Notes under the pieces: model-generated | Database searches by the model: none | The model's input: the letters and a program-made list of their open reading frames with translations, nothing else | Told to the model about the DNA's origin: nothing | Assembly (NCBI RefSeq): GCF_000165425.1 | Contig: NW_001798982.1 | Coordinates: 9,369 to 73,368, forward strand | Direction of reading: 5' to 3' | DNA length: 64,000 nt | Origin: Paramecium tetraurelia | Taxonomy: Eukaryota > Ciliophora > Oligohymenophorea > Peniculida > Parameciidae | Shown: positions 1 to 13,853 of the stretch, piece by piece | Position numbering within the stretch: the stretch's first letter is position 1 | How the letters are laid out: each line of letters starts with the position of its first letter | Program-made: the position numbers and the translations under genes

Positions 1-75
1 TTTTAGAACTATAAAATACTAAAATCTTTAATAAATATTGTAATTTCTAATAATTTAATGTTATTTTTTAAATAA

Positions 76-3000
76 TCATGCTAATGTAAATTCTTCTGAC
101 CCTTCTGTTATAGCAATTTCTAATTTGGCAGCTAAGATTTATTCTTATGAATAAGGAGGCAGTTCTAATTAATTTGAACTATTATAAGTAAATCTATTTT
201 ATACCATGTGTGTCCTACAGGTAATAATTAATCGGTCATATTGAAGTCACAATTAAACCTTCTAATTTGAATCTTTTTTTCTTAATTCTAAAATCCTCCT
301 ATTGGTGCCAACGGTAAGGCTAAAAATTAATTTTTCTTTACATGTTGCGAATTTTAAAAACTTTGCTAACAAATCTTAGCTGAAATTCTTCAATGTATTT
401 TATAACCATATAATCACCTAATCTTGGGGAGCATAATCAACGTATTAAAGATTGCTTATAAGATCGTCAACTAAGAATATATATATTTAACTATTACCAT
501 CTATGTAAGTTTAACCACATAACAATTATTCTAGTTAAATTGAATCAAAAATACTAATGTATTATCTCGGTATTACAGAATAAAACCCTTCTAAAAAGGC
601 TTTCATCTAATTTTCAACGTTTTTTGCCATGATTTAATCGCAATACATTTTTATGAATTCTTTTTTATTTTACTAAGTGACAAGTATATCTCCTCCTCCT
701 TATTTAAGCTCTAGATCTTCAGGTATCCCATTATTAACTATTGTATATAAGAAATACTATTCAAAATCAGCGTTACTCTTACTATAATAGAGAGAATAGA
801 ATTATTGATATAACCCTTCATCATGATATGATATATCAAATATAGATAATTTTTAACCTATAATGTGTTTAAAGAAAGAGATTGGAAACCGTCCAAATAC
901 CTTAACACCATTGGCGGTAGCTATTGCGAAAATCATTCCAACGAATTTAAATTTTTTCAGATGATCAGGATCTTGATAGGATTCCCTATTAATTTAATAA
1001 AACAATTTATTTGAAGTAGGAACAAATAGTTTATTATTTGGATCTACTATTTATTTCGTGAGTAATTACATCCACTCCTTCGATAAACCTCCCATATCGA
1101 TACCTTATTCTCCCTCAAATTGTACAATTACTTGTCTTAATAATTAAGGATCACAACTATTAATCTTATTATAAGAATCCTCGAAAACATGGGTTCTTCT
1201 TACTGAAATTCGTTTGAATTATGTTTTTCTTATCTTTAAATGGAAATATAATTTCTTATTTTCAAAATCAATAATTTTAGAATGATTTTTGAGGAAATAA
1301 TCCACATAAAGGTTCTAAAATTCAAAATCATGTTAGTTTTGAGTAGGTTATTGACGTCTCACCATTTATCGATTCATTTAATTAAGTTTTTGTTCTATTA
1401 TATAATTGATAAAAATTTTGCCCTTTTTACAGATTTCTCTTGATAAACTTTCAAAGTCAACATCTCTAATTTCTAAGGAACCTGAAAAAGAATTGGAAAC
1501 CTCCATAGAAGCTAATTTAGTTAAAAAAATCAATTATTGAGAGTTATTTGGATTGAGAATTTAATTGGATATCACTAAGATACTGAATATGGGTGCTAAG
1601 GCTGGGTAATATTTTTGAACTTATTCCTTTGGTAAAATGGATATAACATTTTCAGTAAGCTTCATTAAGTTCTCAACTTTAATTGAGTTCAAAAATATCT
1701 CGCAACTATTTTATTCCTCTGCACCTTGCTTGTAAGCAATATGAAGCAGTTAAAATATTTTTTCTACTTCATTTATTTTGTCAAAGGATGAGTCACTTGT
1801 ATTTCTATTTTCGAATTGAATCTAATAATATTCTGTAGTATTTCCAACTACATCTTCCATACGTTTAAAAAACAGATTTCTGTTCTAAGGAACACCCAAA
1901 AGTTTCGATATCAAATTTATATAATTGTTACTGAACTCTAAATCCTTCTCTTTTAGCATATTATTGAAAAGAGTGTTAATTTATTATTAACTTAATTCTA
2001 CAATCGGTAGTTTTTCTTATTTACACATAAATTATATAAGTAGATTCAACTATTCGCCTTAGAACAATTCTATTAAGCTTATCACATCTTTAAAATTATT
2101 GGCTGATAAATTGCATTTTTACAATTTTTATAAATCAATCATCAGCTCTAAGATTCTTTTTTTCACTAAATCTAAATTTTGAGTCATTTATTTTAATATC
2201 TGAATGAAATCATCAATCATTTAATTTGTAATGTTCATTTTAGTCACTACACTTTTAAAAAAATTATTGACATTGTTTAAATTAGCCTCAACATCTTATC
2301 TATATAGAAGCTTTAACAAAAATTGAATGAATTAATAGTCTAGTTTTCCTAAATTATTTAAAGTATATCTTCTGTTATTCAAGATACAAATGATATTTTA
2401 AAGTGTCCTATTCTAATTAATTTATTATAATTAGTTTTATTATTAAAATGGACGGATTAAAGATTAATAATCTCTGTCATCTTCATCTTCATCAAGGTCA
2501 TTGTCATTAGGAAAAATATCAGCATAATCATTATCAACATTTCTTTCAATATTCTCATTCATGAGCCTTACATTATTATTTTATAGATTCAATTAATCTC
2601 TTTACAAAATATGATTTTAAGGCAGGGGTCTGCCTAAAACTTGGATAATAGTATTATTTCTTTGTCTCATGGGATTTCTAAACCTAATGCCATCCTCTAA
2701 TGATACTCTCTATTAATTATACTAACTTAAAATAATCTGAGGGGAATCTTATATAAGAAATTCTCGAAGCTTTATCAAATGGTGTTAAAACTATTTTGGT
2801 AAGCGTAATTAATTGAAAATTATAGTGAATTAGAAATTAATCTCAATTTCATTATTTATGAAAGCATTCACAAAATTGTCTAAAACTTTATCATTTTCTA
2901 AATTTTTATCAGCTTCTTAATTTGCTTGCTGTCCAAACTCATCAATAAATTAATTTTCTTCATGTTCCAATTCTAATGCACTGATTTCTTGGGACTCCGA

Positions 3001-6000
3001 GCTTTCTTCGATTAAGTGTAATTGATCATTTGAAGTCAATTCTTCTTATCTCTAATTCTATTGTGAAAAATTTTCTTCTGTAAATAATGGCCATTATAAA
3101 ATATATAATTTTGATAAACTTAGAGGATTTAGTTAGTCAATGAGTTATCTTTGGTCAAATGAGAATAATTAATTTTACATTTCTTATAACCTCATTTCAC
3201 CAATAATTTTATTTCCTCTTTAACGATTATTATTCATCATATTTTATTGATTCAAATTAGTTGGTGCTGGCACATTTTACTCTAAAAGAAAGCTTGTAGC
3301 CACATTATATAATAAATTCAAAATTGTAAGTATAAAGTATATTTAATCTTTGTAGATAAGGTATTATTACAAATCGTACTTTTTGATTCCTTCAATGAAC
3401 AAATTCACAAAATTAAAAGTGTCTTAAGGCTCATTGATGTTTTTGATACAAATTTTGGCAACAGATTTTATTTACAATAGTATTCCTAAAAGTAAAGTTA
3501 AGTTCTTTAATTTGTCATCGCAGGTTTTTATTGATTTGCTTATCTCGCTATAAAGCTATTTTATAATCATTCTTCTTAATTCATTTGCAAAAGGAACTAT
3601 TATATTATTAGACTTCTTGAATAGTATTATATTATCCAAACATATATAAAATAAAAAATTATGGGTAGGTTGGATAAATCTTGTTATCAATGAAAGAAAT
3701 GATATATTAGTAGGTAATTCTTATGATTCGTATCCAATTTTATGTTTATATTATTGAAGGTATTCACTACAATTAATTCGTAAAAGCAGAGGTAATAGTA
3801 TTGGAAATTTCTAAATAAGAAACAATAACACCTCTAATATAGCTTTCCAATCGAATTAATGTTGTGTATTCTCATCAAAATATGATAAAATTAGTTTTTA
3901 AACTAAAAATTTAATGAAAATCTATGTTTCTTTAGTAAGTTTAAAGTTGGCTTAAGATATTGAATCATCATTTTTATTGATGCTATTTAATGTATCTAAT
4001 CCAATTCCATTTTTTAATATGTAACATTCTTCCTCTTCTGATTCTGTAAATAATATATTCATGACTTCGTTGACCTCCTCCTTAAAATATACATCATTTT
4101 GAAGTGCAAGCAAATTAGGATTGTTTTTTTTAATTTTCCATTATTTATTTGCCTAAACATTGTATTATATTGGTTGTAAACAGATTGGATAGGCATTTTC
4201 ATTCTTAAAATACATGCTATTTTTATTTTCATACGATTTTTTTATTTCTTCATTATTTTCTTAATCAAATAATATTTTTTTTATTTTTGCTTCAATTTAA
4301 GCTCTCAAAGTAGTTTTATCAGTAGTTATTCCTATTGCCAATCTACCAAATATAGATGTATGATTTAATTGTTTTCCTTATAATTTGTAAAGCAATTCTA
4401 ACCCCCCAAATTCTGAAATAAATTGATTTATTGATTATTTGTTACTTAGAAAAGACTTTAATTAATACATCAATGCACCACTATACAGTAATCCCATCCT
4501 AAACTTGTAAATCAAGTATTTTTTTTATTCCGTTTAGTAGCAAGTTTATGACTTCTTGATTGTTTGTGATTAACTTAGTCATAATAGACAATGTAAAATT
4601 AATTGCTTAAATACCATTCTTGCATATTTCTGGTTATTGCAATATCTTTTCAAGTATCTTTATCATCTCAATTGCTATTAAGTCTTATTTTTCAGTAAAG
4701 TGTTTTTATTAACTAAGCAATTTTAAAATCACCACAATGCTCCAAGGAGGAGGAGTGCTTGTATTCTCAAATTCAACCCCTTAGAAGTATAATTTTAAAT
4801 TAAACTGTTCATAAGCTGTATGCAATAAATACTTGAACAATTCCATCTGATCAAACTCTATTCCTGGGAAATTTAGGAAAAATACTTGAGATATTGGAAA
4901 TCTTAAAATATTTGTTGTTACGTAGCTTTTTAGCGATTCTTTTTAAGCTTAAATCAATTCTAAATTTAAGTTTTCTTATTTTTGGCCTTATTGTATTCGT
5001 TATTCAAGTAAATTCCTATTCTCTTCTAAATAATGAACCAAATCCTCTGGACTATTGAAGACAATATTCAAATTATATGCTTCTGAAATAAGTTGTCTTG
5101 AATAGCCCATTTCTTCTACTACATTTATTAATTCAGGATTTTAACTCAAATTAGAATTTAAAAATTCAGGTTTCAATATTTAGCTTATCTTTTTAATTAA
5201 AAATTCAATGATTGTGATTCGGTTCTCTTGATATGAATCGATGGAAATTTAATAAAGAGATTATACATCCTAAATTATCTTCGGAAGTATGTGTGCTAAA
5301 TCCTCTTTACTTCTTGGAAATTGATATAAATATTTAAACACTAATTCAAAGTATTATTTTAACTCCTTTGTTATTATTGAGTTTTATTGATCAATTTCAT
5401 TATAATTCTTTAGTGCATTTAATAAATTATTCTTAAATGAAGAGTTGATAAGAAGAATTTAAAGCTTTGTTTAGAAAGCTGGGGGAATTGTTTGTAATAA
5501 TGTAGATATTAATAGGAGTAACTATTGAGTAGCATTAGGACAAGAAACTAAGTATGAACTTAGTTTATCAAAAAACCTACCTATAGGTTCTAAATATTGA
5601 TTCATTTCTAACTTTATTAGATCCTAAAATAAACCAATTAATATTCCAACATCAGAAAACTTACTTTAATGATTTTTCAATTATTCAGAATCTTTAGTGA
5701 CTATCACCATTCCAAACATAGGACCTAATTTTTCTAATAATTTGCACTTTAAATCTTTAGTAGATGTTCTAATTTGTTCAATATTAATAGCAGAAAAATA
5801 GTGAAAAATTTCTGAAAAACGACCAACTATCGTTAAATTTTAAGGTGAAAATTAATCAAATAACTTTTTTTCATCTAAATATTGAAGTTAGGCATTGTCT
5901 AATGTTTATCCTAATTCTGCTTCCCATGATTCTATTATCTATAAGACTCTTTCTATTATTTTTTTAGGTTAAATCTAAAATAAATAATATAATTACTAAT

Positions 6001-8299
6001 GAAGAATAAAAATTGGTGAAGCTAGGAATTCTAAACAATCCTGTTATTACATCTATAATTCCATCAGAACTCAAACGAATATTCATATTCAAAGTTAGAA
6101 TGGCATTTTTTTTCTAAACAATCTTTTTAAATTCTGTTTTACTTTCTTAATCGAATTTCAAATTTTTGATTCTGTTATTTAATTATTCTAATAATTATTA
6201 ATAGATTTATTGAATAGGTTCAATTGATAACCCTACCATCCTATTATTTAAATGAATAATGTCTCTTATATTTTGGTTTAATCGATTTATCCATTACATT
6301 ATGTTATTATCTTAAACAACTAAATTATAGTGTAATAGATTATGTAAGAATCTTATAGCTTAATTGCTAAAGTGATCAAATCCCTTTTCTTATAGACAAA
6401 TATTTCGATAAAATTTTAATATATAAATTGTCTTTTTAAGGTCTAATTCTTCTACCTTTATATTTTGAATTATATCATTCAAGATTGCAGGTGTCTTGGA
6501 TTCAATAATTTTTTCAGTCTAATCAGGAGCTGCTTAAGTTAAACAAGAAATAAAGTATAAAGCTTGTTACGCAGTGTTTGTAAGCTAGGCTTGTTAACTT
6601 AATTTGCCAGCAAAACACTTTAATATATCTGAGTTTAAAATTTTATTAGTTAGCAAAGTGTCAATATTTATTGTTTGATTAGTTTCAAAAATATTGTCTC
6701 TATCAAATTACATAAATTCATAATTTTAAGATAGAATTTTAATACATTTTGTCATTATAGAATCTGCTTCATTATCACTAATTTGGACATAACCCTTTTG
6801 ACTTGGCTTTTGCAAGTTTTATCCTTAATTTACGTAATGACCAATTATGGATAAAAGATCATCGAAATTCTGACTTAGGTTTTCTTGATTTTTTAAGCAC
6901 AACCAATTGTAGAGTGACAATGCATCTCCAAATTATTCAGGAGGAAGCATTAACTTGTTATCTTAAATATTAAGGACTCTTATTAGCAATTTCATTATAT
7001 CTGAAGAGAAAAATGCATTTCTAAATGAAATAAGATAAAAATTTATTAGGATGCAGGAAGTCAATCGACCATCCATTGCTAATTATTAACTCAGTATTGT
7101 TGAATTATATTTTAAAGGATAACCTTAAATTTATTCATTTTCTTCAATATGGTTCATAGATAATACATCGGATATCAATTTTAATAATAACTCTTAATGC
7201 CTTTCACTTCCTGAAATATTAAAATGGTATTCTGGAATATTAATTACTTACTCTAATGACATAGGTTCTATGGTTTCCAGTCGGAATAAGTTATCATTAT
7301 CAGTTTATTCTAACTTTCCAATTATTTAATTGTAACAACCCTTAAAAATGCTTTTTAGAATTCTTTATCCCAAAAATTTTAATGATTTTAAATGTAATCC
7401 TATTATAATTTTCCTAGTTTTTTTTGGATCTGTTTATAAACCTCGTTAAATTAGGATTCGATATTTTACTATTTCTATTAATGGAGAAAGAGGCTAATTT
7501 TGTAGATTTAATAGATTTCTAGACAATGCAAGAGCTGATGTTGAATTGTCGTCTGCTATTGATATTTTCTATAAAATCAATTAATAATTAATACTTTTTT
7601 TAATAATTACCCTTCCAACTTTTTCTAATGAAGAAAATTTTTTTACAATTCTTCATAACTTTCATCTAATTAGGTAGGTTCATAATATTCAATATCAAAC
7701 TGCAGAGATTCAATTGGTTCCTGGCAGAGTTCTCGATACTTAGGATCGTCATAATAATAGTCAAGTAAATTGATTTTTTGAGCACCAAGAAAATTAATAT
7801 GATTATAGAGGATTTTCCAAAAATATAAAATTCTTGGAAGATTCTCAATTTTTCTTCTTATCATATAATTAGAACCTGACAATAGAATCGAAGAAACTAA
7901 ATCATAAATATGTAAGTCTTCTGTATATTCGATTATCTTGAGTAAATTCTCTGAACTAGGAATTACTTTACTAAAATATATGAATACATTCCTATGCAAA
8001 AGGGATCTTGGTATTTTCTTGAAGAAATTCTAAAAGTTGGGAACAGTCATATTTAGGATTCGTTTATAGTTCTGTTACAACCCTGGCTAGGTGTTATTCA
8101 ATCACCTCTAATAAGTAATTACCGTGCCTTGTAATGAACCAGAATTTTTTATCTTGTTACTAAAGAAGATTTCTTAGTTCTTCAATATTGAAGGAATTTA
8201 TTAAGTTTCTAATCTAAGAATATATATATAGATAACTTCTTCATCATCTAATTATGTTTCCTCTTACTAAGGGTCTCCACGTTATATATTTAACATCAT
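76..8299 (-). CDS. Giant HECT-type E3 ubiquitin ligase (HUWE1/TOM1/UPL1-like)
   Basis: Transfers ubiquitin from an E2 to substrates through a catalytic cysteine thioester. The C-terminus is diagnostic: GHTCSNQLELPPY, then a typical HECT tail ending TEGSEEFTLA and TGA at 76-78. A 26-base intron (179-204) splits the catalytic Cys codon after its second base; removing it restores the motif. The start is an ATG pair at 8294-8299, followed by a 23-base intron (8214-8236). The N-terminal part (RNLINSFNIEELRNLL) resembles the helical start of HUWE1/TOM1 proteins. A probable 19-base intron lies near 8080-8100. A strongly acidic stretch around 2440-3060 matches the acidic region found before HECT in this family. 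Length, about 2,700 residues, also fits. The middle was sampled rather than read codon by codon, so further small introns are likely. The substrate is unknown. Confidence 0.88.
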
Positions 8300-10317
8300 T
8301 ATTAAAGATTAAACATGTTGTCATTCAATTTTTATAGCAAATTTTACTTAAAAAATGTGCAAAAATCTTTTTCTTCTAAAGAATTGCCTTAAAGTATTTA
8401 TATTAATTATGCATATCCTTAATCTTTAAAATCATCAAAAAACTTAAATTAGAATGAAAAATATGATGTCTTAGAGAAGAACTCATTTTAAATAAAAAAT
8501 AAACCAATCCACAAATAAAAATAAAAAAAAATAGTGACTATAATAATCGAATAATAAATTGATTATTTTTCTTTGATATTTCAGGCAATAATTCAGCAAT
8601 GAAATTCATTGAAATATTACATTGATCTCATGTAGATTCTTATTGAGATGTAATTGTACAATCAATAAATTCTATATTATTGATTAGCAATTATTTGTAT
8701 TATTGCAATCCTAAGGAGGGACAACAGAGGTTGACAATCAGAATAGGAAATTTTTGATTCTAATTAAACCTTTGTTCAAAATTGATTATTTATGGAATGA
8801 CGAATGTCATTAATATTATTTAATTTTTTTAAAAATAAAAATTATTTACACAATTCTTAATATCTCCCACATATAATTTTCATCATTATAAAATATATAA
8901 TTCGGAGAATTTTAAGGCTAATAATGAAATCATTTGAAGATAATTCTTATATATCGGTATTACCAAAGTAAGACATCTATTTAGAACTTGTAACAGCGTT
9001 CTGATATTTTTGGATGTCATAGATGCTTTGCTGTGTTTATTTATATCAGGTTGATAGCCTTCAATGAATACATTCAAGAATTCTCTTCATTTTATAAAAA
9101 GATCTCAAATCCTGGAGTGAGCGCGTAAATAGAAAATAGGAAAATGCTAAAAGTTTTCAAAATATGTTCAAAAAGCAGAAGTCTTAATAAGCAAACTTTA
9201 GATTGACATATTCCTTTGGGAAGCGAGAGGGTTTTCGTGAAGAAAAAATAAATGACTTCTATTCAAGACTTTAAATTTCAACCTTCTAAAAGTGTTTTTA
9301 TTTTTCAAAATTTTTTAGAGCACTTAATTCATTTTCTTAATCATCTCAACTCTTTGCCAAAATGTTGTTCAATCTATTAACTATAAATAGTATTTCTATA
9401 AAGCACAATCATCCCTCTTCTGAATTGAAATAGTTAGTTACTATTGTACATTTCGCAATCCAAATAGGATCCAAACCATTACATGTAACAGATATCAGCC
9501 ATTTGAAAAATTCTCAAATTTACTAAGATTCTAAAATTTTCATCTAAACTATAAGTTTGATTCTCTTACATCATCATTGCTTCTGAGATTTTTTTTTAAT
9601 ATTGAATGTTTTGTTCTCCTATCTTTTGAAAATTTTAGCCTGGAATTTTAATTATGAAGACACTTGATTATCCTAAAATTACCCTTTTCTTCATTCACAA
9701 CAATATATGATAATGACATTATTTCCTTATTTAATAAAAGATGGTCTATTCAATAAATGGCAATATAAAATCTATTTCGCTATATGATTGCATTCTCATA
9801 AATATGATTTCACTATAGACATTGCATACTAGCTTGTTGCAATTCCATTAATGATTCAATATGATGTAATCTGTAATAATCTTTAATCTTTATCTATTCT
9901 CTTTACCTAAAATAGTAAATTATATTATACATAACTTTATTAATTTCTTTTTTGTACTTACAAATAGAAGATAATTATGGTATTCTTAATGATGTAAGTA
10001 TAAAACAATAATTTAGAATTTACTACTCAAAATTAGATAAACCACCATGTTTTATTCCATTCTTTCTGGATATACTCTAAAATTTAAAAGAAAAAATGCA
10101 AAACTATTCTATTATCCTAGCCTTTTATTTATTATTAAAACCTACATATTCAATTAATATTCCTAAATTAGATGCTCTCTCTTTACGTTTTGTTCCTTAA
10201 AATATTACATTTTTTAAGATTCTGTATATATTTTTTTTCATATGTCAAATCAATCTTTTGACAGAAACCAAGATGGTACATTATAAGATATAATTATATT
10301 ATATGATAAACCTTTTA
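8300..10317. other. Gene-poor AT-rich stretch
   Basis: About 2 kb of AT-rich DNA with frequent TGA in all frames. A short open stretch on the minus strand at 8886-9077 is not supported by any recognisable motif or by flanking exons. No RNA gene or repeat was recognised. Confidence 0.5.
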
Positions 10318-11104
10318 TCATTGTTGGCTACCACCAATCCATCTCAAGCGGGCATCTATAGTTGTATTAGATTAAATGGATAACTGAAGAAGTGATTTTT
10401 GACGTTTTTCAGGGCTATTGTAAGTTTAACCAAAAATAATTAAATCACAAGATGCTGCCTCTCTTAATATATTATAAATAAAATACTTTGCTACTCCTAA
10501 ATAGGAAAGCACAGCAGTTGCTACATCTTCAAGCAAATCATTTTTAGTAAAAATACTTTAGAATTTTCTTTGTTAAATCCCATCAGTTATTGTTAAATGG
10601 AGAATTACTTAATTTGACTGATCTTAAGATTAACCCGAATTTTGATTTTAAACTTAATTAGGATTAGATTTTTGAGGTTAGGATTGATTTTATTATTATT
10701 ATGGAATAGAATTTTGGGGTGGAAATTGTTAAGGTTACGCTTATTATTGGACTGGAGCTGGAAATTATTAGACATTAACATAATTTTGAATGTTAGAGGA
10801 TGAGTTTACAAGATTACTATTTGGAGTATACATTTGAATTCCTGCATTAGGCAAAGTATTGATGGTTAGCGTTTCATTTTATACATCTCCTATGCAACTG
10901 ACGCGATTTAAATTCATGCGTTTTAACTAAGAATAGCAAGTCCAGGTTTATACGTCTGAATTAAGTCTAGATCTAATTATAAAATAAACAATACCCAAAT
11001 TAACCCTTAATGAATTCGAATAATTCATTGATCGAAGTATCTTTTTCCAAATCTAAGCTTATATTTTCATTTAATGGAAGTATTTAGAGAGCCACGATTG
11101 GCAT
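10318..11104 (-). CDS. Gln-rich protein with possible ubiquitin-like ends
   Basis: I do not recognise this gene. A 22-base intron (10973-10994) joins two exons into an exact 254-codon frame. The N-terminal 70 or so residues start MPIVALQILPLNENISLDL and have the hydrophobic/charged alternation of a ubiquitin-like fold. A low-complexity centre is rich in Gln, Pro and Asn, much of the Gln written as TAA or TAG. The C-terminal 90 residues form a second compact block ending DARLRWIGGSQQ. The start is the first ATG upstream of the intron-supported frame. Two compact ends joined by a flexible Gln linker suggest an adaptor, but this is inference only. Confidence 0.72.
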
Positions 11105-12856
11105 AATAAATTATTAATATTTATTGTTTAATAGAAATTTAAGTTTTAACATTATAAGTAATATATTCAAAAACGTGCACCTGACCATTTTATTTGATTA
11201 ATGAAACTGAGATCATGAAAAATAGATGAACTAAACAATTTAGGTTGATTTTGCATTCTAAAGTCTAAAATTTGTTTGGCAAATTTCATTTAATTCAATC
11301 AGATTTTCCTATTTTGCATCTCTGAGAAACTTAGCAAATATGTTTTTATTACTTGAAATATAAAAAGTAGAGGTTTGTGAATGGTATTTCGGCCTATTAT
11401 ATATAAGTTCATAGGAAAATATTATTTATTGATAATGACTTTCCACCAACAAGATATTATTTAAAGAATAGGCTACAGTGCTTCTTGAAATTGAATTTAT
11501 AAGATAACATACCTATTTTAATTATTAAAATATATTAAGACAATTATTTTTCTCCCTTTTTTTGGATATATACTTGCAATATAAACAACTAGTCTAGCTA
11601 AAATGTTCGGAAAAATCAGTTTCGCTCACTTTTTGGAATAGGATAGCTTTGTAATCACCTAATTTGATTAGTAATTTTGGTTTATTTCTTAAATAAGCAT
11701 TCGAAATTACTAGCGGTCTAGTTTGCTAATTTCAGTAAAGTAAATTTTTAATAGTTTATTTTATTTATACACTTTCATGTTATCCAAGCTCAACTTAGGT
11801 CATATTGATTGATACCACTAAATAAAATTCAACATCGCTCTTTCAGTTCTGCTCATTCATAAAAGACTATTTGATAGATTAGATAATAAATTGCTTTGTG
11901 AATAACAAAACCAATATAGAAATTATGTGGCCTACAGACCCTTCTATTGATCTGAAACTTATGGACACCCTAATATTTTCAGTCCCTACTTAAGAATTAG
12001 AGGTTAGAATTAAAATGAAGGAAAAATAGATATTCTAAATAATTTACCTAAAAATTTTCATAAGTAAGATATCTTAGAATAATTATAAAGTCCCAAAATA
12101 ATCATTTTACCTGAGTTAATCAAAATTAACATTGATAATCACTTATTATTCTTAATATTTTATTAAATAGTTTAGATTTAAATATTGTATATTGAATTCT
12201 CGTGTAGCACTTTAAACTTTGTTATTATCATCATATTAAACAACTTTTGAAGGTTTATTTCTCTAAAATCCATCTTGATAATGATTATTAATATAAACAT
12301 AGTTTGAATTTAATTACAGCAAGTGAACTTTAATGATTTTATAAAGCAGCTTATTAATCATGCCAACCATATAGGTTAGATTTATCAAATATTTCTTATG
12401 GGGAGATATTGTTTATGGTCCTGATAATTGAAAAACTGTGAAAAAAATTGAATTTGTAATTTGAATTCACTAATTAGATTTGGTAAAAATATATATTAAT
12501 ATTTACCTTTTAATTATTCTTAAGAGTTTTAAACTTGAGTATTTTAAGAATTTCTTATTAGTAAGAGTTAATTTTTGTGTTTCCTGCCATAAATTTGCCC
12601 TTATTATAGGCTTGTCTCCACAAAATCTGCTATTTCTTTTATTGGACATGAGGTAGATTAATAACAGAAAACACCTCATATTCAATCAATTATAAAATCT
12701 TAAGGTTATTGCTTCCTTTCCTTTCGTCTACCTTCCTCTGAATTATCTTAAATTCTTTATTATTTTAAAAAACTTTATCAAAACTATAACTTAAATTATT
12801 CTTTAAACTCAAGAAAAATTGATCTAAAGGATAACTTTTTTGAGAACCGTTATTTT
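11105..12856. other. AT-rich stretch, no supported gene
   Basis: A plus-strand frame from 11603 to 12250 reads like protein but is interrupted by TGA at 11810 and 11948. Since only one stop codon exists in this code, open stretches of this size can arise by chance. No other signal seen. Confidence 0.4.
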
Positions 12857-13853
12857 TCAAAACAATTATTTATAATAATCCAAAAATCGTTAAGCCTTGG
12901 CCTTGCACCAGGAATGCAGGAGATTAACTGATTTTAGAACCTAACCGAAAAATAACTCCAATTAGTTTTATTTAATCTTATAAATTAAATGTATTAAGCT
13001 TTATATCCAAAGGGTGAAGAAATTAGATATCAAAATGTTATATGTATTTATATCTTTATTAATCATTATGGAATATATTTTGGGAACTAAAGTTGATTCT
13101 TATATGAATACCTTATAGCCGCCTATACAGGGCTATGGAGACGAATACTCTTACAAAGCTCCTCCAAACTAGTTTGGATCTTTTATTTTCACAATGATGC
13201 CGCAATCCATCATAATAGATTTTATTTCATAGGGTAAGCTTGTAGATCTTGTCGTTTTATCACCTTTACATATTTGGAATAATTCTCCAGAATAATTACA
13301 TTCACTATAAAAATTAACACAAAGAGATGAAAGTGACAAAACAAAGTCCCTTAGTCCCCACGATTCTAAAAATTATTCAACTTGTACCATCAATTAATTC
13401 CTAGTCTAAAAAGTCCTTTAGTTCTAATGTAAAATGAGTATTTGTTAGTTAAAATTGATAGGAAAAATAGTAAAGGTGATCTCCCCATTATGGATCTCTG
13501 CATACATCGGGATAATCATAATTTCCTGCTACTAATTTCTCCATTAGAACATTATTTATCCAAATCTCAAATCCTTCATTATCCCAAGAGTCTAACTTCC
13601 ATATTCCAAAAGAAAGTTCCACATTTTTGTTGGGGATAAGGTAGGGAAGATCATAGGTAACTAAAGTTTTATTACCAAATGGCCCGATAAATGTTTTTCT
13701 AGAACCTGAGCCACATATGCCAGTATTTGATTCGATTGTTCCAGCAATTTAAAAATCTTAAGATTTACAATCATTCTCTTTGTCAGTTATACAATTTTGG
13801 TATAGGATTGACCTTAGAAATAATATTTTAAGAAATGAAATTGAGTGTTTCAT
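12857..13853 (-). CDS. Secreted protein with beta/gamma-crystallin-like domain
   Basis: Probably exported. The start, MKHSISFLKILFLRSILYQN, looks like a signal peptide, and the mature part carries many Cys and aromatic residues. A 22-base intron (13366-13387) joins the exons; without it the total is exactly 325 codons. The first half (GIWKLDSWDNEGFEIW, then YDYPDVCRDPQWGD) resembles extracellular beta-sandwich modules found in ciliate surface proteins. The second half has VNFYSECNYSGELFQICKGD, then LPYEIKSI and DPNQFGG, the pattern of a beta/gamma-crystallin motif. Such domains often bind calcium. The last 60 residues are less convincing, so the true end could be earlier. A long open frame also exists on the opposite strand here. 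Confidence 0.72.

Noticed and set aside
8886..9077. 63-codon minus-strand frame
   Set aside because: No motif, no flanking exons, surrounded by TGA-rich AT DNA; treated as chance.
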